64,000 nt of DNA from Apiospora phragmitis (taxonomy: Eukaryota > Ascomycota > Sordariomycetes > Amphisphaeriales > Apiosporaceae), in contig JAQQWL010000010.1 in assembly GCA_038363925.1 (NCBI GenBank), positions 682,001-746,000 on the forward strand, in the 5' to 3' direction. The notes under the pieces were generated by a model. That model had not been told where the DNA came from, ran no database searches, and was given only the letters and a program-made list of their open reading frames with translations. Of the stretch, positions 1 to 11,619 are shown piece after piece. Both the position numbers and the translations under genes were made by a program. The stretch's first letter is position 1, and every line of letters starts with the position of its first letter.

Positions 1-2
1 GA

Positions 3-3000
3 ATGCCTGACTTTCCAGACTACAACGACCATCCGCACCCTCATCGTGTCAACACCATGCCAGATCAATTACCATCTCAGTCTCATGCCCCCTCCTCTTT
101 AGGGTCTGGGCTGGGACCGGGATTTTTCGTCTTCCATGCGATCAAACCGGGCAAAGATCCATTAGTCTCGGAGATAACTCAGGTTATGGAGGCCCAAGAA
201 CTATCGACCACAGAGCGGCCTGTCGAGTTATCGTTGGATCCAATCGTGCCAAGTAAGATCAGCGCGACGCAGGTCGCCACAGTGCAGGGCCAGCAAGCTC
301 AAGCCACATCTGAATATGGGAATTCGTTAGGGCATATGACTACTCAGCAGGCTCCTATTCAGACCAATAGTAGCAACGCCCCATCAAGTCAACCCCAACT
401 CGCTCCATCTTCTCATACCAATGAAACAGTACATGATGCTGATCAATCCGCGGCTTCGGAGCCTCAGAGACCAGTTACCGCCACTAATGGATCGCAAACG
501 CCAGCAACGAGCCAGGGAACTGCGGCGTTTCCAGCGAGCCAGACCCCAAACTCCTCAAGCTCAACGAGTGGGAGTCTCGCAAAGCTAGATCAATCATCTC
601 AGACCAATCATATGGGAACTCCTACAGTCAACAACGCAGATCTCGTCAGCAATGGGTCTTTATCGGGCTCTGCTACCGCTGACTTGATAACTAATTTCGC
701 GCCTCTACCCCAGACACCTTCAATATCGGAATCTCAAGCATCGAGTACAACAACCCAGCAGCCGATGCCGTCGGAGCCACACTTTCCTCTGTCTACACCG
801 GGAGATGGGCCTGAAAGTCATGTTCAAGCCCCTGCACCCATTCCTTCGGTATATCAGGATCATGATACGATCCAGGGGTTACAGCATTCTAAGCCTCCGC
901 CCAACCCTCCCTCGCAAATCAAACCACAGCAGGTACACACGCAACAATCATCGACGATGAACACGGAGTGGCCACCGGCAGCGTACCAGGAGAAGCCACC
1001 CCAGAGCGCTGCGCCGCAACAAGTCCAGCGACCCCCCTCACAATCCTCAGAAACCAGCTGTGACGGGCAATCCCAATGGCGTGATACATCAGGGGCAAAA
1101 CCCATCTCCTTCCCAGCAGCCAATTATGGGAATCCCGAACAAATTACCAACGCGACCTACTTCGCAATACTCGCAGTTTCCGTCACCCATGACATCGCCG
1201 GCATCTTTGGTACAAAGTCAGGTTTCATCCCCGGCAGCCTCCATTGCCTCCCTCTATCAAGCGCCACCACCATCTTCTGCTCCAGGTTTCAGCTTCTTCC
1301 CGTCAATCAATAACTCGGGACTTACAAGTTCTCCGACAAAGCCTCCCATCGGTCATGCACAAACTGCCCCACAAGCGTCCTTATACTCGCCTCTGCTTCC
1401 AACCACCGTACATCAACCTCCTGGCGCTCATCACATGGGTAGCACGCCGCATACTCAGAGTCACGGTATTCCATTAGGACCCGGCGGACCATCCAGCCTT
1501 TCTTCGGCCACGCAGCAAATGATGCATAGGCCACCGCAGGGCGCCCAAACAACTTCTGCGCCTCTCCCTTCAGGTGGCCCATATTTGGTGCCCCCAAAGC
1601 CTCATCAGCTTCTGGGGTCTAGTCATATGGGACACACAACATCCCAAATGACCACACAACAACACCCTCAACAGCAACAACCCCAATCTGCACCACTAAA
1701 CTTCCCGCAATCGGGCAGCATCCAGAACAACGCCCACATACATCCTCCACAAGGGCAAGCGATGCAATCGCCGAATAGCACTCAGCCATTATATGCTCAA
1801 TAACCCGGCTATAGTCATACGCCTCCAGCGGCGGGGCATCAAAGTGCCAACTCGCCAGTACATGCTCCACAGAGCCAACAAGCCCAGGCACCCTATCAAA
1901 CACAGAGCCCGTCCAATGGAAATGCCCCGGCATCTCTGGGCAATGTTGGCCAAGATATGAAGAAGTGGGCCAAGAAGATGTGGAAAAGCCCAACCTTTCA
2001 ACAGACGACTGCCGTTATTGGGGGTGCCTTGATGGCCGAGTCTATGGGCGGTGATGGCGTCGCCGGCGCGATGGCCGCGCACCAGCTTTACAACACCTCA
2101 CAAGATCAACAGCCAGGACAACAGCCCCCGCGCCCACACCGGCCGCCGCACGTGCATGCGCAGACGGCTCCCCCGCAAAGCCAGGGCCTGCCCGGTCCTC
2201 GCCCGAACATGCAGCCAGTCCAACAGCCAGCCTCGAACTTCCAGCCCGGTGGTGTACAAGCACCCGGTCAGCCGTATGCAGTCCAGAATCCCCCAATGCA
2301 AGGTGCGCCAATGCAGATGCAACAGCGCCCGCCAGCTCAAGCACCCATGATGAGCCCACCAACTCAGGGGCAACAAGGGCAGTATGCGATGAACCAACCA
2401 CCACCACAAACGCAAGGTCAATACATCGCCAACCAGCAGCCACAATATTATATTCCACCTTCGGAACATGGCACCATAAACCAGCAGCAGACCATCAATC
2501 AGAACTTTACAATGAATAGCGAAAGCAATGTCAACGCAGCAGATGGATCAATGGCAGCGTACTCCCAACAACCAGCAGTGATACAGAACAACCAAATCAT
2601 CATTGAAAGCAACCAGGCAGCATCCGAATCCTACTTTGCACAACCGCCAGTATCGCTACCTGCCACTAGCAACGACGTCAACATCACGAATATCAACATC
2701 GAGGCTAACTTGAGCAATGCGCAATACACGCAGGTTGATTTGTCAGCTACCTACTACGACAACTCGACAACGATAACAGCGACGGACTACAGCACTGCCA
2801 CATCGACAGATTACAACATGGCAGCGACGGATTACAATAGCGCGGCAACTACCAACGTGGACTTCCAGATGGAAACCATGTACGTGGCCGCAGATGATGT
2901 CACGACCATGTACAGCACCGAAAATATGAATGCAAGTCAAGGGAATGGTGAATGGGCAGCAGAAGCATCGGCCACGGTGGATTACTCTGGAGGGGATTGG

Positions 3001-3018
3001 GGCGACGATTGGTATTAG
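3..3018 (+). CDS. Gln/Pro/Ser-rich low-complexity protein (frame-broken, possibly 5' partial)
   Basis: A long coding stretch rich in Gln, Pro, Ser, Thr and Asn. The first part reads from the ATG at 3 to about 1035; the frame then shifts by one at a run of six C (about 1031-1036) and continues to 3018. An in-frame TAA at 1801-1803 interrupts the second part (CAA to TAA would explain it); the reading continues in the same frame after it. The only ordered-looking part is a short basic/hydrophobic block at about 1957-2080 (KKWAKKMWKSPTF, then a Gly/Ala-rich stretch). The C-terminus is rich in TDY/TTMY-type repeats and ends acidic and aromatic (GGDWGDDWY). I do not recognise a catalytic domain. 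The block resembles the C-terminal part of fungal WW-domain-type scaffold proteins, whose folded domain would lie upstream of this window; this is a weak inference. The true start may be before base 1. Confidence 0.6.
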
Positions 3019-3549
3019 CGGGTTATGGGGAGAGAGACGGGTGCCCTGCTTCTACCTAGACGCCAACCTGCATCATGTTGGAACGAACACATGTGATCGA
3101 CAGCGACCACTTCTTGTTCTGAGCGCTTCTTCGCCTAGATTTCTATAATACAAATGCCCAAGCTACCTGAATCCTAGGTTCTTCTCGAGACCACTCGTGT
3201 TGCAAGCTTGACCCACACCATTTCGGTCAGCTGGCCGGCCGACTTGCCCGCCTCTATCTACTTGTTCGTTTGCTCCAAACCCTCCTTAATGAAAGCAATT
3301 CATGGATTGGTATACACATGAACACACCATCACTGCTACAGTTGCTTGATACAGTAGAGTTCATGGCTATATTCTACACGAGGCTCGTTCTCGTCGACGG
3401 ACTAACATGATATCGTACATTTGTGATACAGGGGGGTCTTGCCTCCATGACTTCCATCATGTAACGCCAAGTGTGCAGCTCATCAATCAGTTATTTAGTC
3501 TGAGGGGTGTTTTTTTTCCTTTCGAGACGATCATCATTCACCTCTTTCT
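3019..3549. other. Intergenic, convergent 3' ends
   Basis: Shared 3' region between two converging genes. I see no coding signal, RNA gene or repeat. Confidence 0.6.
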
Positions 3550-5599
3550 TCACTTGAGCTTCTCGAGCGCGAGCATGGCCTTATCCACCAACTCCCGCGC
3601 CTTGTCCAGCTCCGCCGCCGCCAGATCTTGCGCCGAAGGGCTGCTGGCACTGCTTCCACCACCGCGCGCTGCCGCGTCATTGTCCAAGACGTGGGCGACG
3701 GAAACCTCGACGCCGCGGACGGCCTTGCGCCCTTCCTCGCGCACCTCGCCCTCCCAGAAGGCGCGGGCGGCCTCCCACTGCTGCTGCATGCGACGCATGC
3801 TCCAGACGATGCCCAGCGCGGCGACGGCGCCCGCCTCGTAGAGGCCCGTCGCCAGCGTGCCGAAGTAGGCGAGGGCGCCGAGCGACGTCGTGAGGCCCGA
3901 GGTGCTCAGGGTCTGCAGCACGAGCTTCTGGGCCAGGGCCTGCAGGGCCGGGATCGTCTTGTTCTGCAGGTAGGACCGCGCCGTGGGGATGCTGGTCGGC
4001 CAGCGGGCGATGTGGGAGCCTGCTGCTTTGGAGGTGGTGTTGGCAAGAGAAGTCGGGTTCGGTTCTTGTACTTCCGACGATGATGGCGAAGAGGATGCAG
4101 GGCTGGTGTAAGTGATGGGGAAGTTGCTGGTGGGGACGCCGGCCTCCTCAATGCGACCGGCGAGGAAGATGGCATTCCGCTCAGCGCCGGGTAAGAAGCG
4201 CTGGCTGAGGATATCGGTGGTGAGCATGCCGACATCATCGACACGCCAGAACAGCTTCCACCAGCCCAGCTTCCGCCAGCGCCGGCTGGAGAATGCGAGG
4301 TCGAGCTGCTCTTGCAGTTCGGTGTGCGCCGTTTCGGCCCACTCGGAGAGCCCCCGCTGAAGGTGGGATGTGTTGGAAGGCAAAGTAGTAGATGGTGATG
4401 GTGACGATAGCGTAGTGGAGAGCTGCCTCGCCTCCTCGCGCTGGATGGAAGCGGAGGCGTTCTGCAGCAGGGACGCGATGAGTCGGCGCACCGGAGGCTT
4501 GGTGGCGTTGTTCTCCGGGGTGGAGATCAGGTCCTGTTTTAGCCACTCCACGAGCTTCGGCACGTTGCTCTCGAACCACTTGTGTTCAAACTCCATGGCG
4601 TTGCCTATGTCTTTTCGGATCAGGCGGAGACCGGCTCCTGCGGTCCCCACATCCACCACCGTGAACGGAAGCGCGGAAGCGTCCGCCGGCTTGTACTCTG
4701 GTAGGTTGACCGCGGCCGCGATGATGCTCTCGCTTTCTATTAGTGGGAGTGTCGCGACCAAGCCCGCTCCCAAGAGGCCATCAGCGACCAGGAGCGCCTT
4801 GTGAACTGGCGTCGTAATGGGAGTGTACCGACCCGTGTTGGACGTGGGGATGTCCACGGTGGGCACCAGCACGGCTTCTTCAAAGGCGCTCAACCCTTCG
4901 TCCTGCGCCGCAGCGTACGGGTTTGTCTCCATGAGGAGCAGCTCCAGCTTGTGCCCGTTCAGCGCTATAGAGGAGACGTTGATTTCGTGGAGCAGGCTGC
5001 CTCTAGTCATGGACATGGTACCGAGCTCTTGTTGCTCTTCAACTCCCACCCGAATGATCATGGGCTGGGCCAGGTTGTGCCGGTCAATCTCTTGCTCCCA
5101 TTCCTCTTCGGTCTTCAACGGGTCTGCAAGAAGCAGCTTCAGGAGCTGTTTCGCGGTATTGCTGACATCTGAGCTGCTCGTCAGACCCAGGATTGCTACT
5201 CGCACCGACTCGTGGCCGGGCTGCTGGCGCAAGCCGGAGATGGCCAGCTGCAACCTGGAGAGGTTGACGAAGTTCGCCGCATGCTTCTGCAGATCAAGCA
5301 GGGCCTGTTCTAGCTCCTTTCGAGGGTCTAATTCTGGGGTAGCGCTCGGAGCGAGAGGTAGGTGCGACGGCAGCAGCTGCGGCTGTGGACTGGAAGCGGC
5401 GCGCGGTGGTGGTGTTGAGAGGTTTCCGCCTCGGTTGTCGCGCGGGGGATCCTGCTGCTGCTGCTGGTCGGGCGGCATGACGGGAGGACAGGGAGCAAAA
5501 GAAACATACTGCCTGGCTGTCGGGGCCGGCGGATCGGCTCAGCAGACTCGCGCCCTCTTTTGCGGCCTTTGCGGACTGTAATGGTAGACGTGGTGGCAT
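3550..5599 (-). CDS. Mmc1-like mitochondrial membrane protein
   Basis: About 670 residues. The body (642 residues from an in-frame ATG at 5478) has the layout of the fungal Mmc1 family: a conserved N-terminal block (KHAANFVNLSRLQLA, then VRVAILGLTSSSD), a central region with aromatic motif RRWRKLGWWKLFWRVDD, and a C-terminal part with hydrophobic segments (LGALAYFGTLATGLYEAGAV) followed by a coiled-coil-like charged helix. The better start is the ATG at 5599, which lies in another frame and gives a typical mitochondrial presequence: Arg/Ser/Ala-rich, no acidic residues, with RRFQS as a likely cleavage region. That frame joins the body if one base near 5335-5345 (a CCCC run on the coding strand) is extra. 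The family has been described as dynamin-like and mitochondrial; the exact role here is inferred from that. No introns are needed. Confidence 0.72.
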
Positions 5600-6347
5600 G
5601 GCTTGGTCGTTGGCGATTGACGGACTGTGTGGGCGGGTTGGAGCTTTTTGGAGTTCTGTCGCCAGTTGGAGCCCAGCGCTCCAGCTCAGTCCCAATTCGA
5701 GTCAAAGCTCGATGGGATGCCAAGACCGGGGCAAACTGAGATTAGGTAGGCTACTCCAGGACAAGCGAACAACGGGCCTTGGCCTGGATGCTGTACACTT
5801 TGTTTGTGGCTATTTCAGACCATGCGATTGCTGTAGAAATAGTCGTGTATTTATTTACCTACAGGCGGAATATTCACGAACCGGTATTGCAACGTACTAC
5901 GAGCAGAGCAAGCCGCACGGGAATTGCTGCGGGTATCTTGGCTGGTTGGACAGAGACGCGCTAGATTTTATAAGTGATCGGCCTTCATCTCAGTGACGTG
6001 ACCTTGAAGAAGTTGCCCAAATCTTCCGAGCTCGGCAAGATCTTCAGACATTGCTAGAACTCCATGCAACAAAACCGATTTGGAAGCAAAATCCTGTTGC
6101 AGATGACCTGCAACATTTAGTTTTAACGGTTAGAGAGGCCAAATGAGTTCATTGCCCAAGCGATCGGGACGGCACCTGCACAGATACATATTTCGTTATC
6201 TGATCCTGTTATCTAATCGATAAGAAATTGCTGTATGATGTAGAGTGTAGAGAGGCCAGCGGGGTCGGCGGTCAGCTAGATCGCATCGCAATTCAGCTCC
6301 TGGCTGCTCAGCCTAGGTCTTGCGCATCTTCAACCCACGCCAACAAC
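5600..6347. other. Intergenic, divergent promoters
   Basis: Upstream region of the Mmc1-like gene (leftward) and the Ubc7-type gene (rightward). Open frames here are short, lack conserved motifs and overlap both promoters. No repeat or RNA seen. Confidence 0.55.
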
Positions 6348-6910
6348 ATGGCATCCACAGCGCATCGCCGACTGCTCCAGGAATACCGTGCCCTGACAAA
6401 TAACCCACCCGACGGCATCACTGCCGGACCCATGAGCGAAGATGACCTGTTGCAGTGGGAAGCTCTGATTCAAGGGCCCGAGGGCACTCCTTTTGAAGGG
6501 GGCATCTTCCCTGCCGAGCTCAAGTTCCCCAAGGACTATCCGCTGGCACCGCCGACGATGAAGTTCCTCGGCGAGATATTTCACCCCAATGGTATGTGCT
6601 GCCCGCATCTTCCTATGGGCAGATACAGGAGAAAATTGATTAACATTGCGAGTGTAGTATACCCTAGCGGCCTCGTCTGCATCTCCATCCTGCATCCCCG
6701 GGCGACGACCCGAACCACTACGAGCACGCGTCGGAGCGCTGGAGCCCCATCCAGTCCGTCGAGAAGATCTTGATCAGCGTTATGAGCATGCTGGCTGAGC
6801 CCAACGACGAGAGCCCCGCCAACGTGGAAGCCGCCAAGATGTGGCGCGACCGCCGCGCCGAGTACGAGCAGAAGGTCAGGGATGGCGTCCGGCGCATGTT
6901 GGGTCTCTGA
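6348..6910 (+). CDS. ubc7: Ubiquitin-conjugating enzyme E2, Ubc7/UBE2G2 type
   Basis: E2 enzyme accepting ubiquitin from E1 on a catalytic Cys and passing it on with ER-associated RING ligases; Ubc7 members serve ER-associated degradation. The start at 6348 gives [16 protein letters not shown], the usual N-terminus. The core E2 fold is clear: [11 protein letters not shown], then [14 protein letters not shown] and the HPN motif. A 66 bp intron (6592-6657, GTATGT...TAG) splits Val after HPN. Exon 2 carries the active-site Cys in GLVCISILH. The acidic insertion after the active site ([14 protein letters not shown]), the Ubc7/Cdc34 hallmark, reads only if one C is restored in the C-run near 6696-6700. 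After that the frame is open to TGA at 6908-6910 through [20 protein letters not shown] and a basic C-terminal helix. Length about 165 residues fits the family. The single-base gap in so conserved a gene points to a sequence error rather than loss of function. Confidence 0.9.
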
Positions 6911-8537
6911 GCCTCGGGAAGGAAAGGGGCAAAGCAAGGAGAGGGGGCGGGGCGGGAGGTTTGACGCGTACATAGGAATGCTGCGTCTCGCGTCTACGAG
7001 CAATATGACTGCGGGACGGGTCTGATGCGTGTGGCCGAGCTCCCTTTCTCGTAATCTTGATGATATAAAGCATGCATAGCACGGTGTTTATGGTTTTTAC
7101 GATACAATGATGATTGCACAACTCTATCTGTTACATGCCTCGCTTATCTCTCACCTATGTGTTGAAGTCTTCGGTACTTGACAAGAATTTCCATGATGCT
7201 CATGGATACATTTTCATCGGCTTTATTAACCTGGCAGAGATAAACCTATCAGCCTGCCAGGCGCGCATCGAGTTCCATGCAGTTGCTACGAGTACGCGTG
7301 TTGTTTCGCACAGACAGACCCAGGGCCATCGGGTTGCGGCGTCCCTGCGGAGTGGATTGCCCGCGCGGAGAAAGACTCATCGATTTGTACCTGCTTTTGG
7401 TTCAGATACACACGTGGCAACGAGCGCTACTGTCTGCTGTACACATTTGGTGGCATGTGTGAGGTGCCTGTCCCATCCCGGATTCTTGAACGATGCTACT
7501 ACTACATAGTGGCCCGGCCACAAGATATTGATGCCGACCTGGGAAATAACTCATGTCAGGCAACTGATGCCGGGAATACCTATGTACATGCATAGGTTAC
7601 TATTGAGGGATTGCAGCAGTAGATACTGGACTGTAGCAAGTTTCCGAGAAGAATGGCCAGGACATAAGGTTACATAGCGAGCATAACAACTTCACTGTTC
7701 ATCCGGCGACTGACACGCTGGTTGCTAGTAACAAGGCGGGTGGCGGGGTGTTTCCTTATCGCAGAACTCTCGGCATCTTACTTAAGCTTCACGAAGACGA
7801 CCCCGCTAGATCCCAACGATTTTGAAACCGCGGTCCGGATTGCCATATCGAGATTGTCGGAAATCGAATCCAGGCAAGAAGCACCTGTATGATCTGTCTG
7901 AGCTGTCAAGCTGTACCAGGCTAATCGAACAATTGAAAACTGCTTCTTTGCCATTGGCAGGAAGCGGCAGTCCACCTTAGTGGGGGCAGCCTCTGCTTAT
8001 GCCTGCTTTTGTTACCAGCAGACCGGGGTTTTGGGCAGTTTGATGGGACGTTTTGCTCCGCAGCGACCAATCACCGCGCCTCAAGATCTAAGCAAGACTC
8101 GGTTTCGAAATGTCCGCATCATCGCTCGGCAAAGACTTGCATGTCCAAGCAGTTTCGATGCGCAAAGAAGGCGCATTTCACCCATACTCTCCCTTCTCTG
8201 CTGACAATTGCCCCCCAATAATTGCCAGGCTGGATAATGGAAGCTCCAGCCGTTGCCCATAGCTCCGCCGATCCGCCTGCAAATGCCGGCCATAACCTCC
8301 ATGCCGTTTCCCTGACATCATAGATGCGTTACAATGGGGTCAACGTTGTTGAAGTCAACGGCGATCGTGATGGCAAATCGCCGCATCTAGGACGTACATA
8401 AACCAGCTGGCTGGCCATTCGCTCCCAAATCGTGTACCTGATCTTGAGTTGTTCTAGTTCTATCTAAATCATCTGATCTTAAAACCCATTCCCGTGAAAA
8501 CCAAAACAAGTCAGCTAGATCTTGTCATCACGTTCGT
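6911..8537. other. Intergenic, 1.6 kb upstream of catalase
   Basis: No reading frame here has a conserved motif or a plausible exon chain; open frames on both strands are under 135 codons and overlap each other. The last part (about 8400-8537) is the catalase leader and promoter. I see no transposon remnant, RNA gene or long repeat. Confidence 0.5.
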
Positions 8538-10814
8538 ATGGCGTCCAACATGGTATCAGACACTTTCAACAAGGCCAAGACCGCAATGGGTGTTCAAGAC
8601 GCCAAGGCTGCTGACCTGCAGCAAGACATTCAAGAGCCCACCAAGGACTCACGCCTCACCAACGACTTCGGTGTCAGGCAGAACAACACGGACGAGTGGC
8701 TCAAGGTTTCGAGCAACGACCACACTGGTCCTCATCTGGTTGAGGATGTATCTGGCCGCGAAAAGGTGAATACTCCGAATTCTGAATGACTTTCTCTATC
8801 AAAACTGACAATTTTCACTAGATCCACCGCTTCGACCATGAGCGTATTCCCGAGCGTGTAGTCCACGCCCGCGGTACCGGTGCTTTCGGTACTTTCCGCC
8901 TGAAGGAGAGCGCCGAGGATGTTACCTTCGCCAATGTCCTGACTGACACATCGCGTGAAACCCCCGTTTTCCTGCGATCTCTACTGTCGCTGGTAGCAGT
9001 GGTTCCGCAGACACCGTCCGTGATGTGCGCGGTTTCGCCGTCAAGTTCTATACTGACGAGGGCAACTGGGACATTGTCGGCAACAACATCCCCGTCTTCT
9101 TCATCCAGGAGGCTATGAAGTTCCCCGACTTCGTCCACTCCGTCAAGCCGGAACCTCACAATGGAGTTCCTCAAGCCCAAAGCGCCCACAACAACTTCTG
9201 GGACTTTGTCAACCTTCACACAGAGGCTACACACATGTACATGTGGGCTATGTCTGACCGAACCATTCCTCGATCTTTCCGCATGATGCAGGGATTCGGT
9301 GTCAACACCTTCACTCTGATCAACAAGGCTGGCGAACGTCATTTCGTCAAGTTCCACTTCACCCCTCAGCTTGGTGTTCACTCCTTCGTTTGGGATGAGG
9401 CTCTGAAGATCGCTGGTCAAGATCCCGATTTCCATCGCAAGGATCTGATGGAGGCTATTGATAACAAGGCTTACCCCAAGTGGGATTTTGGTATCCAGGT
9501 CATCCCCGAGGCCGACGAGCAGAAGTTTGATTTTGATATCCTTGATGCTACCAAGGTCTGGCCCGAGGAGCTCGTACCCATCCGATACATCGGCGAGTTG
9601 GAGCTCAACCGCAACATCGACGAATACTTCCCACAAACCGAGCAAGTTGCCTTCTGCACATCACACATGGTCCCTGGTATCGGACACTCCGATGACCCTC
9701 TCCTCCAAGGTCGCAGCTTCTCTTACCAGGACACTCAATTATCCCGTCTCGGCATCAACTGGGAGGAACTTCCCATCAACCGTCCTGTGTGCCCCGTTAT
9801 GAACTTCAACCGTGATGGACAGGGCCGTCACAGGATCACCAAGGGTTCTGTCAACTACTGGCCCAACCGCTTCGAAATCCAACCGCCAGCCTCCCACGCC
9901 GAGGGCGCCTATGTCGACTTCCCACAGAAGGTTGAGGGCATCAAGTCACGTGCACGCAGCCCCAAGTTCAAGGAGCACTTCAACCAAGCACAGCTTTTCC
10001 TCAACAGCATGTCGCCCCTGAGCGTGCACATATGATTGCCGCATTCTCGTTTGAGCTTGACCATTGCGATGACCCCATCGTTTACGAGCGTATGTCCCAA
10101 CGTCTGGCCGATATCGATCTCGACTTGGCACAGCAGGTTGCCGAGATGGTCGGCGGTACCGTGCCACAGAAGGAATCAAGGCCCAACCATGGTAAGAAGG
10201 CCAAGGGTCTCAGCCAGACCGAGTTCGCGCCCAAGAAACCCACGATCGAAAGTCGACGCATCGCTATTATCATCGCCGACGGATATGACGCCACTGCCTA
10301 CAATAGTGTCAAGGCGGCCGTCACCGCCGCCAGTGCTCTGCCTTTCACTATCGCTCCCCGCCGGAGCGAGATCTACCCCGCTGGCGCCGACAAGAAGGCT
10401 GGCAGTGGTGTCGTGCCCGACCACCATCTCGAGGGCATGCGATCAACCATGTTCGACGCTATCTTCGTGCCTGGTGGCGCCGAATCCATCAACACCCTCT
10501 CCAAGAGTGGACGTGCCGTCCACTGGGTGCGCGAGGCGTTCGGCCATCTCAAGGCCATCGGTGGTATTGGCGAGGCAACCGCTCTGCTCAAGACCGCCTT
10601 CGCTCTTCCCGCTATCACTATTTCGCAGGATAGCACGGCTCAAGAGTCGTACGGTGTGGTCACCATGGCCAAGGTTAGCCCCGAGGGTCTTGGCGAGGCT
10701 GCTACCATTGCCAAGGAGGGTGCGAGTTTCGTGGACAAGTTCTTCTACCAGATATCCCTGCACCGCAACTTCGATCGCGAAACCGATGGTCTGAGCACCC
10801 AAGTCGCTTACTAG
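8538..10814 (+). CDS. cat-1: Large-subunit monofunctional heme catalase (CAT-1/CatA-like)
   Basis: Breaks down hydrogen peroxide to water and oxygen. About 735 residues: catalase core followed by a C-terminal DJ-1/PfpI-like flavodoxin domain, the large-subunit (clade 2) layout. Exon 1 is 8538-8765; a 56 bp intron (8766-8821) follows. The distal-side signature with the catalytic His is FDHERIPERVVHARG; the catalytic Asn lies in VGNNIPVFF; the proximal heme-ligand signature is RSFSYQDTQ with the ligand Tyr. The C-terminal domain (from about 10245) starts RRIAIIIADGYDATAYNS. No signal peptide is seen, so an intracellular or spore-associated enzyme is likelier than a secreted one. Two single-base deletions break the frame: one near 8977-8982 (a T before TCTACTGTCGC) and one near 10020 (a G before AGCGTGCACAT). 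Both sit between perfectly conserved segments, so I read them as sequence errors. The symbol is by family resemblance only. Confidence 0.93.
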
Positions 10815-11619
10815 ACTGCATGTCTCTTGTAATCGCATACAATCATGTCATTTGTTTGGTGTTTTCGGGTTGGGAATATCATATCTTAAGGTAGATAGCT
10901 TCTATCATTCATGATTTTTAATTGAAAATCATTTCAAAACAACTTCATGACTATCCGACCGCAAGACGTAAAGGCCCGAACCGGGGTCGTACTACTTCAA
11001 ATACTTCAGCCATCGCTTAAGTCAGGCAATTGAGTTTCGCGTGGCAGTCGCCCTATGTGCTTTAGGTGCTGACGTGGGAACTCAAAAATGGGTGCTAGTG
11101 CTATTGCCGCCCAAAGATCGCCAATCCGGCCAATCCCTCGAAGCCACAGACTTGACTCCCTAGTACCACGTATCAGGCATAAGTAAAGGCATACCCTCCA
11201 GGTAGTGATTACAAGGGGCGAAGAGGGATACCTTCTTCACTTTGATTGTTACTTGAGCGATAACTAGCTTCGCTACTTAACTAGATGCCTCTACTTACCC
11301 CTACGACGTAGTATAAGGCCCTTGTACCAAGCCGTACTTGAACAAGTTTGCGTCTATCCCTTAGTTCACTATATCCTATGGTTCTAGATCAGCCCATTCC
11401 TTGAAGGTGTCAGAAAATGGCAATCCATCGATCAAAAGGAGGCTGGGAAGAGGCTGGGAGCGGCAGTTCGACGATGGGACCTGTTATCATACAGCAGGAG
11501 ACCTTGGAGACATAGATATAGGAACCATGTGGGCAACGCATGAATGGCTGTTGTTGTCCTATCGGACAACGGTTGTGTTTCGACTTCAGGATGCTCTAGG
11601 TAGCCCCCCCCCCCCCACA
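10815..11619. other. Intergenic with C13 tract before the next start
   Basis: Untranslated region between two genes in tandem. A run of 13 C at 11604-11616 ends three bases before the next ATG. No gene or RNA seen. Confidence 0.55.

Noticed and set aside
860..2458. Several open frames on the minus strand opposite the Gln/Pro-rich gene
   Set aside because: They mirror the low-complexity codons of the plus strand and have no motifs of their own.
7114..8302. Short open frames on both strands upstream of catalase
   Set aside because: No conserved motif, no splice chain, overlapping each other; expected by chance in 1.6 kb.
11604..11616. C13 tract as a possible regulatory element
   Set aside because: Similar C-runs occur near 26931 and 36825 in unrelated contexts; most likely a slippage tract and its length may be unreliable.
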